Assembly (NCBI GenBank): GCA_964531205.1
Contig: CAZHGH010000001.1
Span: forward strand, 1-64,000
Length of the DNA: 64,000 nucleotides
Source of the DNA: JAICWY01 sp964531205
GTDB taxonomy: Bacteria > Vulcanimicrobiota > Vulcanimicrobiia > Vulcanimicrobiales > Vulcanimicrobiaceae
Direction: 5' to 3'
Part shown: piece after piece, positions 1 to 7,380 of the stretch
Numbering within the stretch: position 1 is the first letter of the stretch
How the letters are laid out: the number at the start of each line of letters is the position of its first letter
The notes under the pieces: model-generated
What the model saw: only the letters and a program-made list of their open reading frames with translations
The model's database searches: none
What the model was told of the DNA's origin: nothing
Position numbers and translations under genes: made by a program

Positions 1-36
1 TATTTCGCAGGCCGATGCACGGACGGCGAACGAGCA

Positions 37-429
37 TTAGTGCTTCGCGGGAACAGTCCTTGTCGGCTGATGTCGCAATGGTCGAAGCGCGAACGTCTCG
101 CCGCGCGCGGCTCGCTTACTATACCCGATGGCGCGCTTCAGCCACAATGTGAAAAGCACGCAATCGAGCACGATCGCCAGTACGTAAAACACAAGCGTAG
201 CCGTCAGATTTCCAAAGAGCAGCGAAAGTACGAGCGGCCACAGGAGCGCGGCAAACGCGATGACCGTCGAGCGCACGCCGAAGCGTACCGCCTGCTTCAC
301 CTGTTGCCGGTACCATGAAGAAGCCGGCTCGCGATCTACGAATTGCTCGTAGAGCGCGGCCGGCCAAACCAGATATCCGAGGGCTGCGCGGCGTTGTTCT
401 TCCGCCGCACGATCGCTGTCAGGCGTGAT
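37..429 (-). CDS. Small membrane protein, DUF4870-like
   Basis: The frame encodes a soluble stretch followed by two hydrophobic segments near the C-terminus, the second beginning about 45 residues before the end. The pattern of a conserved Tyr/Trp-Pro hydrophobic patch, then S-W-Y-R and K-Q-A before the membrane segments, resembles DUF4870-type small membrane proteins; this is a weak family call. It directly follows the NlpC/P60 gene. There is no ATG, GTG or TTG between the NlpC stop codon and a GTG at 298-300, which would cut off the first conserved block and leave 87 residues. I place the start at the ATC at 427-429 only as a marker; the frame is open from the NlpC stop onward. Function unknown, probably inner membrane. 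Confidence 0.6.
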   Translation of the reverse strand: MTPDSDRAAEEQRRAALGYLVWPAALYEQFVDREPASSWYRQQVKQAVRFGVRSTVIAFAALLWPLVLSLLFGNLTATLVFYVLAIVLDCVLFTLWLKRAIGYSKRAARGETFALRPLRHQPTRTVPAKH

Positions 430-431
430 TG

Positions 432-1100
432 TTAGCGCGTCGCGAGGAAGCGTTTCGCGCCGAGATAGCGCGCTTGCCAGTAGGAATCGGAAAGATTGCT
501 GACCGTGACGCCGTGGCTCGAGCTCGCGTGCGCGAACTTGCCGTTGCCGAGGTAGATGCCGACGTGCGACGGACCCGGCTCGTAGGTCTGGAAGAACACG
601 AGGTCGCCGACTCTCATACCGCCTTTGATTTTGCGTCCGGCGTAGAACTGTGCATCGGCCGTGCGCGGCAGGCTGACGCCGATCATCGCGAACACGTGCT
701 GCACGTAGGCCGAGCAATCGAAGCCTGAGGTGCTCGTGCCGCCGAAGACGTACGGGGTGCCGAGAAAGCGGAGTGCGTCGCGAGTCAGGTTCTTCGCGAT
801 CAGTGTGGTGCGCGAGAGGATGCGGCTGGCGAATTTGCCCAGCCCGTGAGCCGCTACGGTTTTATGCGCGGGCTTCGACTCTTCGCGGATGATTTGGGCG
901 GTCCACTCGGCGACGTCCGGGCTCTCTGCCGGTTCGCCGGCCTCTGCGGCGCGAACCGCTGCCGGAGCCGTTACAGTAACAGGCGCCGCGGCTTGCACGG
1001 CGGACGACTGCGGGGTGTTCGCGGCCGGATCGGCGAGCGCAAAAGCGTTCGAACCGGCGAGCAAAAATGCTAACGCCCCAGTGGCTAAAAGATAACGCAA
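432..1100 (-). CDS. Secreted NlpC/P60 peptidoglycan hydrolase
   Basis: Cell-wall endopeptidase of about 222 residues. It has an N-terminal signal peptide (about 1-24), an Ala/Pro/Thr-rich linker, and a C-terminal NlpC/P60 domain. The catalytic Cys is about residue 129 in the motif GFDCSAYVQ, with the first His in PSHVGIYLG (about 179) and a second in FAHASS (about 191). The start I choose is the TTG at 1098-1100 because a strong GAGGAG ribosome-binding site lies 6 bases upstream. An earlier in-frame TTG at 1116-1118 would place that site inside the coding region. The leader is a cyclic-di-AMP riboswitch, so expression should respond to the product of the CdaA encoded about 2.4 kb upstream on the same strand. 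It likely acts on periplasmic peptidoglycan cross-links or stem peptides. Confidence 0.93.
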   Translation of the reverse strand: MRYLLATGALAFLLAGSNAFALADPAANTPQSSAVQAAAPVTVTAPAAVRAAEAGEPAESPDVAEWTAQIIREESKPAHKTVAAHGLGKFASRILSRTTLIAKNLTRDALRFLGTPYVFGGTSTSGFDCSAYVQHVFAMIGVSLPRTADAQFYAGRKIKGGMRVGDLVFFQTYEPGPSHVGIYLGNGKFAHASSSHGVTVSNLSDSYWQARYLGAKRFLATR

Positions 1101-1118
1101 AAACTGCTCCTCTTTCAA

Positions 1119-1268
1119 AACACTTGCGGGGTTAGTTGACGGGTTCGGACGTGAAAGATCGCCCTAGGGCCGACCGGCCCATTCACCCCTACCGGCATAT
1201 CCCCCGCTCCAGTTGTGCTGGACTCAGTGATTCCTTGGCAGGTGGCGCTCGGTTGTTAAGCCGTGCGC
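1119..1268 (-). promoter_or_regulatory. Cyclic-di-AMP riboswitch (ydaO-yuaA class)
   Basis: Read on the minus strand, the leader of the NlpC/P60 gene carries the conserved blocks of the ydaO-yuaA aptamer in the right order. These are CTTAAC near the 5' end, GGAGCGGGGGA, then GGGGTGAAT, and near the 3' end CCGAACCCGTCAACTAACCCC followed by GCAAGTG, which can close an imperfect P1 stem with the 5' GCAC..CTT. The match to the 3' CCGAAYCCGNCAGCTAAC core is nearly exact. The aptamer ends only about 5 bases before the GAGGAG ribosome-binding site. No terminator hairpin is visible in between, so control of ribosome access is more likely than classic attenuation. This class is known to sit upstream of wall hydrolase genes. 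The promoter presumably lies in 1269-1359, where I see no convincing boxes. Confidence 0.88.
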
Positions 1269-1359
1269 TCGACCCCTTGTTTACCCCTAGGCCGAATTTC
1301 CCTTCTAGCCCAGAAGTGCACGCGGGGTATTAGTGGTTTAGTAGTCCATCGGCATCAGC

Positions 1360-2712
1360 CTATGAAACTGTAGCTGCTTGCCTTATCCTTTCAGCGAGGT
1401 CGTTGGCCAAAGCCTCGATTTGCCGCTGATCGGCGCCCTCGACCATAACACGGATGAGCGGCTCGGTACCCGACGGACGTATCAACAATCGTCCATTTCC
1501 GGTTAAGTTTCGTTCCGCTTCTTCCACTGCTTGACGAATCTCCGGTGCTTGCAATACATCTTTTCGCGCGGTCTTTACGTTGACCAGCACCTGCGGATAA
1601 ACCGTCAAATCGCTTGCCAGCTCGTGCAATGTTTTTCCGCTGCGCACAACGGTGCTCAATAATGAAATCGCCGTCATCGGACCGTCGCCCGTCGTGTTGT
1701 TGCGCAGATCGATGATGTGGCCGGATTGCTCTCCGCCGAGAATATATCCGCCTTCGCGCATTCGTTCGAGCACGTAGCGATCGCCGACAGGTGCACGCAA
1801 TAATGAGACGCCGTGTTGCGCTAACGCTTTTTCCAAGCCAATGTTGCTCATCACCGTCGCGACGAGTGCATCTCCGGGCAACTCGCCCCGAGAATGCAAA
1901 TCGCGCGCAAGCACCATCATGACGTGGTCACCGTTGAGCGCTATGCCTTCTTCATCCACGAACATCGCGCGATCCGCGTCGCCGTCAAATGCAACTCCGA
2001 TAACAGGACGCTCGCCGGCCGCAATGAGTTCGCGAACGCGTGCCTGGAGCGGGCGGAGATCCGTCGCACCGCACTGCACGTTGATGCGTGAACCGTCGGC
2101 ATCGCAATTGATCTCGTGCACGGTTGCGCCAAGTTTTTTCAGCGCATAGGGCGCGTATGCGTACGCCGCGCCGTTCGCGCCGTCGACCACGACCGTCAGA
2201 CCCGAGAGATCGGCAGCGCGCGAGTAGAGTTCGTCGTAATAATGCTTGCCGAGATTCTGCGCCACGCTTGCCACGCCGATATCTGCGCCGGTCGGCCGCG
2301 GAAGATCTTTGGCGTCGAGGAGCGCTTCGATCTCGTCTTCGATGGCGTCGGAAAGTTTGAAACCGTCCGGTCCAAAAAATTTGATCCCGTTATCCGCAAT
2401 TGGATTGTGCGATGCACTGATCATCACACCGGCGGCCGCGCCCGTACGAACCGTGATAGTCGCTACTGCAGGCGTCGGAACGATGCCGACCGACACAACA
2501 TCGCGCCCGACCGCCGTGATGCCCGCAACAATCGCTGCTTCCAACATCGAGCCCGATAGTCGCGTATCGCGTCCGACCACGATAGGGCGATGGCGATCGC
2601 TGGTTTTAGCGAGAACGGTTGCGCCCGCACGGCCGACGGCAAACGCCAGTTCCGGCGTCAGTTCGGTGTTTGCAACGCCTCTAACGCCATCGGTTCCAAA
2701 AATTCGCGCCAA
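1360..2712 (-). CDS. glmM: Phosphoglucosamine mutase GlmM
   Basis: Converts glucosamine-6-phosphate to glucosamine-1-phosphate on the route to UDP-GlcNAc, the peptidoglycan precursor. The 450 residues match the family length. Visible are the N-terminal FGTDGVRG, the phosphoserine loop ISASHNP with active Ser101, the metal-binding DGDADR at 244-249, the sugar-binding GEQSGHI (about 327) and the phosphate-binding RPSGTEPLIRV near the C-terminus. It begins with TTG, supported by AGGGAG about 10 bases upstream, and starts 15 bases after ybbR ends. It is the last gene of the cdaA-ybbR-glmM run. In Firmicutes GlmM binds and restrains CdaA, so the neighbourhood may reflect the same contact here. Confidence 0.97.
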   Translation of the reverse strand: MARIFGTDGVRGVANTELTPELAFAVGRAGATVLAKTSDRHRPIVVGRDTRLSGSMLEAAIVAGITAVGRDVVSVGIVPTPAVATITVRTGAAAGVMISASHNPIADNGIKFFGPDGFKLSDAIEDEIEALLDAKDLPRPTGADIGVASVAQNLGKHYYDELYSRAADLSGLTVVVDGANGAAYAYAPYALKKLGATVHEINCDADGSRINVQCGATDLRPLQARVRELIAAGERPVIGVAFDGDADRAMFVDEEGIALNGDHVMMVLARDLHSRGELPGDALVATVMSNIGLEKALAQHGVSLLRAPVGDRYVLERMREGGYILGGEQSGHIIDLRNNTTGDGPMTAISLLSTVVRSGKTLHELASDLTVYPQVLVNVKTARKDVLQAPEIRQAVEEAERNLTGNGRLLIRPSGTEPLIRVMVEGADQRQIEALANDLAERIRQAATVS

Positions 2713-2727
2713 GTGTGAAGTAACTCC

Positions 2728-3411
2728 CTAGGGTGAATGCGTAGTAGCCGGATTCGATCCGGTTGCAGGTAAGAATCGCGCTTGCACGCGCACCAGATTC
2801 GGAACGACTTGTACGTCACGAATCTCGTCACCGGACGAGTTCACCGCGACCGGACGGATCATCTCGTCCAATGTGGTTTGCGCCGGGTTCAACGGCATGT
2901 CGATGCGAACGGTAGCTACCTGCGAAAGCTCGCTGGTTGGACCGCGGACGATGACGCTCGACGGCGTAACCGTAGAGCGGCTGACTACGACATTCGATTG
3001 ACCGCCGTAATACATAGCGACAGGGAACGTCTTTTGATCGATCTTTTCGATCGTCAGCGTCACAGACCCCGGCCGGAGATTCTGCACTACCACGTTCGGC
3101 GCCACAAGCTGCACCGGCACGTTGTACACGCCGCTGCTGAATTTGCCGAGATCCAAAACGGCCTTCACTTCGTCGGGACGAATCGGCGCCTCGCCGCGTT
3201 TGGGCTCGATCGTAACGTCCGCCGTTTTTTCGCTGAATCGCGCTATATAGCCGGGCTGGAGATTGACCGCCGTGATCGGCACGCTCAATTGCTGATCGAA
3301 TCGCGCCGTGATTAGGGGATTCGTCGCAAAACGGAAATATGCCCAACCCACGATCGCGAGGAACAGGGAAAGGGCCTTCAGTCCGAAGTTGCGGCGGATG
3401 GAAAGCGCCAT
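2728..3411 (-). CDS. ybbR: YbbR-domain protein, CdaA regulator (CdaR-like)
   Basis: The 227-residue protein has one N-terminal membrane helix (about 10-25, ending in GWAYFRFA) followed by two beta-rich YbbR-type repeats in the periplasm. YbbR/CdaR proteins bind the membrane part of the diadenylate cyclase CdaA and tune c-di-AMP production. The ATG lies one base after the cdaA stop codon and the gene is followed closely by glmM, which is the canonical cdaA-cdaR-glmM order. It is shorter than B. subtilis CdaR, with fewer YbbR repeats. The function is assigned mainly from gene order plus the typical architecture. Confidence 0.88.
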   Translation of the reverse strand: MALSIRRNFGLKALSLFLAIVGWAYFRFATNPLITARFDQQLSVPITAVNLQPGYIARFSEKTADVTIEPKRGEAPIRPDEVKAVLDLGKFSSGVYNVPVQLVAPNVVVQNLRPGSVTLTIEKIDQKTFPVAMYYGGQSNVVVSRSTVTPSSVIVRGPTSELSQVATVRIDMPLNPAQTTLDEMIRPVAVNSSGDEIRDVQVVPNLVRVQARFLPATGSNPATTHSP

Positions 3412-3412
3412 G

Positions 3413-4297
3413 CTAGTTTTGCCCCGCCTTCGGCTGCGACTCGTTCGCGTGACGCTGCGGCGGGGTTAAACGGGCGCGCAAATGCGTCACGAGATCGTTG
3501 CGGATCGCGCGCGAACCGCGGCGCGGACGCGTCGAAGCGAGTAAGACTCGAAACAGCCGCGCTTCTTCCTCTATAGGACGCGACAGTTTGCCTTCACGCG
3601 CAACGGTGATCGCACCACTTTCCTCGGACACGACGATCACGACCGCATCCGTTTGCTCGGAGATACCAATGGCGGCGCGATGGCGCGTGCCTAAGCGCCG
3701 TTCTGTAAGCGACTGTTCCGCTAGCGGTAAAAAGCAGCCCGCGGCTTCGATTAAATTCTCACGGACGATCACGGCGCCGTCGTGCAACGGCGATCGTGGC
3801 AGGAAAATCGACAACAGCAGTTCCACTGAGATTGCGGCGTTGAGAATCGTTCCGCTTTCGGCAAATTCTTTGAGGCCCGTTTGTTGTTCTATCACGATCA
3901 GCCCGCCGTACTTGTTGCGCGAAAGGAGAAACGCCGCTTTGGCAAGCGTCGCCATGTCTTTGTCTTCAGCACGGTTTGCAGCGTTCTCGTCGCCCTCGAA
4001 CGAGCGGAAGAATCCGCCGCGGCCGAGCTGCTCGAGTGCACGGCGCAGTTCCGGTTGAAACACGATGGGCAACGAAACCGCGGCACCGAGAACGATGAGT
4101 TGGAGAATCGTACCGAGCAGCAACAGATGAAGCAGGTTTGCAACGCCGAGCAATCCGACCAGAACCAGGACGCCCGTGAGAATCTGGACGGCGCGCGTGC
4201 CGCGGATCAGCACCAGCAAGTAATAGACCAGCACGCTCGTCGCTACGATGTCGAGGAGATCGGTGATGCCGATGTATTGATGCAGGCTATTCCACAT
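3413..4297 (-). CDS. cdaA: Diadenylate cyclase CdaA (DAC/DisA_N domain)
   Basis: Makes cyclic-di-AMP from two ATP. The 294 residues hold three N-terminal membrane helices (roughly 15-31, 38-58 and 60-80) and a cytoplasmic DAC domain. The catalytic DGA motif is at 173-175 (PLHDGAVIV) and the RHR motif at 205-207 (GTRHRAAIGISE), with the later acidic EESG. All signature residues of an active cyclase are present. The start overlaps the end of the preceding unknown gene by 11 bases. The c-di-AMP riboswitch found downstream in this window gives the signal a visible receiver. The Lys/Arg-rich tail after about 245 is longer than in B. subtilis CdaA. Confidence 0.97.
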   Translation of the reverse strand: MWNSLHQYIGITDLLDIVATSVLVYYLLVLIRGTRAVQILTGVLVLVGLLGVANLLHLLLLGTILQLIVLGAAVSLPIVFQPELRRALEQLGRGGFFRSFEGDENAANRAEDKDMATLAKAAFLLSRNKYGGLIVIEQQTGLKEFAESGTILNAAISVELLLSIFLPRSPLHDGAVIVRENLIEAAGCFLPLAEQSLTERRLGTRHRAAIGISEQTDAVVIVVSEESGAITVAREGKLSRPIEEEARLFRVLLASTRPRRGSRAIRNDLVTHLRARLTPPQRHANESQPKAGQN

Positions 4298-4835
4298 TCG
4301 CCGATTCCAACAACGATTCTAAAATGCGATCCGGCGCAATTTCCGGCGCATGCAATCCGTCCGCGGCAATACGGGCGGTAATCTCGACCGGCAGGGGGCT
4401 GAGCAACTCAACGCGGCGGTAGCCGTGCGTACGACGCAGTTCCACATCGACGATACGGAGCAAGAGCGCCGGTTGTGTCAGCGAGGGATTGAATTCAACA
4501 ACAAGTTGCGATCCGATGATGTCGCAGCTGAGAACGCCTGCGGGGCTCCCAGCCCCGCCGAGCACTTGCGCGAGCCGCGGCAAGGCATCTGCGGGCGCGG
4601 GTTCAATTGCAAGGGCAATGATCGCTTCGCCGTACCATCGGCCTTCAGGGACGCTTTGCTGCAGATCGACCGGATCCGCACCCGCAGGCCCTTCGACGAG
4701 CACGTACGTACGCGAAAGCGAATGCTGCGGTCCAAACTCTACACGAACCCCGTCGCGCGCCAATGCCGCGGCGATGCGTCCTTGCAAAGCCTGGCCGGGC
4801 ACTGCATCGATGCGTAGTGTGCGGGACCATTCCAC
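4287..4835 (-). CDS. Hypothetical protein, first gene of cdaA operon
   Basis: A soluble protein of 182 residues with no signal peptide, membrane helix or motif that I recognise. It is predicted to be mixed alpha/beta, with a repeated style of beta strand after R-I-D, V-L-V-E-G and V-V-E-F-N. It starts with GTG, only 20 bases from the divergent rsgA start, and its end overlaps cdaA by 11 bases, so it is very likely co-transcribed and translationally coupled with the cyclase. In many Firmicutes cdaA is itself the first gene of its operon, so this upstream partner is unusual. It could be a c-di-AMP pathway protein, but the sequence itself shows no function. Confidence 0.72.
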   Translation of the reverse strand: MEWSRTLRIDAVPGQALQGRIAAALARDGVRVEFGPQHSLSRTYVLVEGPAGADPVDLQQSVPEGRWYGEAIIALAIEPAPADALPRLAQVLGGAGSPAGVLSCDIIGSQLVVEFNPSLTQPALLLRIVDVELRRTHGYRRVELLSPLPVEITARIAADGLHAPEIAPDRILESLLESANVE

Positions 4836-4855
4836 GATGGTGCATCGTTAGCCGC

Positions 4856-5749
4856 GTGAGCCAATCGTTCCCGGCGCGCGTCGTTTCCGTTGGTAAAAAC
4901 GCTGCATGGGTGGTGGTCGACACGGAAGAGACGCCACGCGTAGCGGATCTAAAACGCGCGGGAAGCGGCGTGAAGCGACAAATGCTAGTGCCCGGCGATC
5001 GCGTGGACGTTCGCATTCTCGAAGACGGGCGAAGCCTTGTCGAAACAGTGCATCCGCGCACGTTTACACTCGAACGGCGAACGGTCGAAGGCCGCGCGAA
5101 GACGATGGCGGCTAACGTCGACACGTTAGTGACGGTTACATCGCTTGCCGATCCGCCACCGCGGCTTCTTACACTCGATCAACTTCTGGCATTTGCGGAG
5201 CTCGAACATATCGATGCGATCGTGGTTTTTACAAAACCGGATCTCGCCGGCGCCGATCTGACATCCGAACTGACATCGCTCTATCGTTCGTTGGGATACG
5301 AGGTTCTCGTCGTGAATCCGAAGTTGGGCGTGAATGTTGATGGACTGCGCTCTGCTCTGCAGCATCGTCACGCGCTTCTTGCCGGCGTTTCCGGTGTGGG
5401 AAAGAGTTCGATCTTCCGCGCGCTGGGCGGCGAGAGCGTTGTCGGGGACGTCTCCCGGTACGGTATCGGGCGGCAGACGACAACGGCATCGCGGCTTTTT
5501 CGCATGCCCGAATCGGGAGGCTTCCTTATAGACAGCCCCGGAGTCGCGGAGTTCGGCCTGGGCGCCATCACGCCTCAAGAGCTGGTTGAGGGCTTTCGCG
5601 AGATGCGCGAAGCCTGTGGGAAGTGCCGGTTTAGCGATTGCTCGCATATCCACGAACCCGACTGCGGCGTCCAGGAAGCCGTTCGCGAAGGCCGCATCGC
5701 TGAAAGCCGGTATGCTAGTTACAGGCGTATCCTGGAAGCGGCCGCCTAG
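4856..5749 (+). CDS. rsgA: Ribosome small-subunit GTPase RsgA
   Basis: Late-stage 30S assembly GTPase. About 297 residues with an N-terminal OB-fold, then a circularly permuted GTPase core in G4-G1-G3 order: the G4 equivalent FTKPDL, the P-loop GVSGVGKSS and DSPG. A C-terminal zinc knuckle follows (C-G-K-C, then a Cys, a His and a further Cys: CRFSDCSHIHEPDC). The start chosen is GTG at 4856, which gives the usual N-terminus into the OB-fold. A longer frame reaches upstream to 4763 but overlaps the divergent gene and lacks conserved sequence. No clear ribosome-binding site precedes the GTG, and the divergent spacer is only 20 bases, so the transcript may be leaderless. Confidence 0.95.
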   Translation: MSQSFPARVVSVGKNAAWVVVDTEETPRVADLKRAGSGVKRQMLVPGDRVDVRILEDGRSLVETVHPRTFTLERRTVEGRAKTMAANVDTLVTVTSLADPPPRLLTLDQLLAFAELEHIDAIVVFTKPDLAGADLTSELTSLYRSLGYEVLVVNPKLGVNVDGLRSALQHRHALLAGVSGVGKSSIFRALGGESVVGDVSRYGIGRQTTTASRLFRMPESGGFLIDSPGVAEFGLGAITPQELVEGFREMREACGKCRFSDCSHIHEPDCGVQEAVREGRIAESRYASYRRILEAAA

Positions 5750-5754
5750 GGCGC

Positions 5755-5783
5755 TGGACCGCCAGGAAGTCCTGTGATATACT
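5755..5783 (+). promoter_or_regulatory. Promoter of rpsT (sigma-70 type, extended -10)
   Basis: A -10 box TATACT at 5778-5783 is preceded by TG one base upstream (TGATATACT), forming an extended -10. A -35-like TGGACC at 5755-5760 matches 4 of 6 consensus bases with an ideal 17-base spacer. Transcription would begin near 5790, about 30 bases before the rpsT start, leaving room for the AAGGAG ribosome-binding site at about 5803-5808. Confidence 0.7.
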
Positions 5784-5818
5784 GCGCCTCGTGCCTTTAC
5801 ACCAAGGAGTGAGAGTTA

Positions 5819-6115
5819 GTGCCTAATATCAAGGCCGCCGAAAAGTGGGTGCGGCAAAGCGGAAAGCGGACCCAGCGGAATCTGAGCGTTAAGACGCGGC
5901 TCAAGACCCTTTATAAGAAGGCGGCCGGGGCTCAGGACGCCGAGGTCGTGAAATCCGTGGAGTCTGAATTCGACAAGGCGGCGCAAAAGGGCATCATCCA
6001 CCCGAACAAGGCAGCGCGCAAGAAGTCGCGCCTAGCAAAGGCCGCCGCGAAGGCAACGGCCGCGGCTGCAGCGCCGGCGCCGGCGAAGAAAACGACGAAA
6101 AAAGCCGCCAAGTAG
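5819..6115 (+). CDS. rpsT: 30S ribosomal protein S20
   Basis: A basic 98-residue helical protein of the small ribosomal subunit. The N-terminal MPNIKAAEKWVRQ, the VKTRLKTLYKKA segment and the I-I-H-P-N-K-A-A-R-K-K-S-R-L signature identify S20. It starts with GTG behind a good ribosome-binding site (AAGGAGTGAGA). The last about 25 residues form a Lys/Ala/Pro-rich tail that is longer than in E. coli S20. The final codons also form the left arm of the terminator hairpin. It has its own promoter and appears to be a single-gene unit. Confidence 0.98.
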   Translation: MPNIKAAEKWVRQSGKRTQRNLSVKTRLKTLYKKAAGAQDAEVVKSVESEFDKAAQKGIIHPNKAARKKSRLAKAAAKATAAAAAPAPAKKTTKKAAK

Positions 6116-6131
6116 GGCGGCTTTCTTCTTT
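6101..6131 (+). terminator. Rho-independent terminator of rpsT
   Basis: A perfect 9-base inverted repeat, AAAGCCGCC at 6101-6109 and GGCGGCTTT at 6116-6124, with a 6-base loop, is followed by the T-rich CTTCTTT. The left arm encodes the last residues of S20 and the stop codon lies in the loop. Confidence 0.85.
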
Positions 6132-7380
6132 GGTTACCGCGGTTCAGGACGATCCGAAGGCGGTATTCCTCACGCAACTTGCGCGTGAATTGCACCGTGC
6201 CGGCATCGCTTCGGATCAACTCGAGCGCACGATAACCGCCACGGCACAAGCGCTGGGGTTGGAAGTCGAGATCTTCGCGCTTCCCACGAACATAACGATC
6301 GCCGTCGGACCGCGTCACGCGCAGCGGATCGTGATGCTGCGCTTGCAACCCGGCAAAATAAATCTCTGCAAACTCGCATTCCTCAACGATCTCTTTGACG
6401 AACTCCAAGCCGGCCGCGTCGACATCGCGACAGCGACGCTGCAGCTCCGCGACATAGACACTCAATGTCCGCCGCCGCCAGCGTTACGATCGATCTTCGC
6501 GCTCGCAGCGGTCGCCATCGGCGTAGCGGTTTTGCTCGGCGGCGGCATGAACGAGTTGATCGTTGCGGCCCTTATCGGTGCGTCCACCGGCGTGCTCAGC
6601 TTCTTCACGAACCGAAACGCCGTGATGGAGCGCCTGTTTCAAGTCATCGCGGCATTCGCAGCGACGTTAATTGTGGCGGCATACACGCATTACGTCGCCC
6701 CCGTCAATCTCTACATCTCCGTGGTCGCAGGCGTCGTCGTGATTTTGCCGGGATATTCGCTGACGCTCGCGCTGAACGAACTCGCAAATGACGATCTGAT
6801 CGCGGGCACAGCGCGTCTAGGACGCGTCTTCATGGTGCTGCTGGCCCTTGGTTGCGGCGCATTCTTGGGCTTTGCCGTAGCCGGCGGCGTATTTGGACCA
6901 ACGGCCGATATACGCCCTCATCCCGTCGGCGCTCCATATTGGCTCGCCGCGGTCGTTTTACTATCCGTCGGACTATCGATCGATCTCGATGCGCGTTTCC
7001 GGGATTTTACGTGGGTCTTTTTGTCGAGCATCGTCGCGCTTGCGACGACGTATTACTTTGGGCGCGTGATGCCGGGCGTGCATCAAGTCACGCCGTTCAT
7101 AGCGGCGCTTGTGTGCGGATTGGTTGCGAACGTGGGCGCGCGGTATTTACGCGTTCCGCAACCGGTGCTGCTGGTACCGGCAGTGCACGTGCTCGTTCCC
7201 GGATCGCTCAGCTACCAAAGCGTTCTTTGGGTTGTTTCGGCGAAAAACTACACCGATGCCGCGGCGCTTGCAGTCAACGCGGTGATCGCTGCAATTTTGA
7301 TTGTCGCCGGGTTGCTGCTCTCGCAACTGATCTTTCCCGGCGCACCGCTGCGCGTGCGGTCGCTGCGGTCAAACGGCTAA
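6130..7380 (+). CDS. ThrE-family threonine/serine exporter-like protein
   Basis: A 416-residue membrane protein. It has an N-terminal cytoplasmic domain (about 1-120) with the typical A-L-G-L-E-V-E-I-F-A-L-P-T pattern of the DUF1212/ThrE N-domain, then about ten membrane helices in two blocks of five. The second block (from about 270) is the smaller ThrE_2 part, with PGSLSYQS. Family members export threonine or serine, or work as putative amino-acid transporters. Both halves are fused in one chain, as in actinobacterial ThrE. The first possible start is a TTG at 6130, right at the end of the rpsT terminator and without a ribosome-binding site, so the start is uncertain. Its end overlaps the convergent channel gene by 4 bases. 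Confidence 0.88.
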   Translation: MVTAVQDDPKAVFLTQLARELHRAGIASDQLERTITATAQALGLEVEIFALPTNITIAVGPRHAQRIVMLRLQPGKINLCKLAFLNDLFDELQAGRVDIATATLQLRDIDTQCPPPPALRSIFALAAVAIGVAVLLGGGMNELIVAALIGASTGVLSFFTNRNAVMERLFQVIAAFAATLIVAAYTHYVAPVNLYISVVAGVVVILPGYSLTLALNELANDDLIAGTARLGRVFMVLLALGCGAFLGFAVAGGVFGPTADIRPHPVGAPYWLAAVVLLSVGLSIDLDARFRDFTWVFLSSIVALATTYYFGRVMPGVHQVTPFIAALVCGLVANVGARYLRVPQPVLLVPAVHVLVPGSLSYQSVLWVVSAKNYTDAAALAVNAVIAAILIVAGLLLSQLIFPGAPLRVRSLRSNG

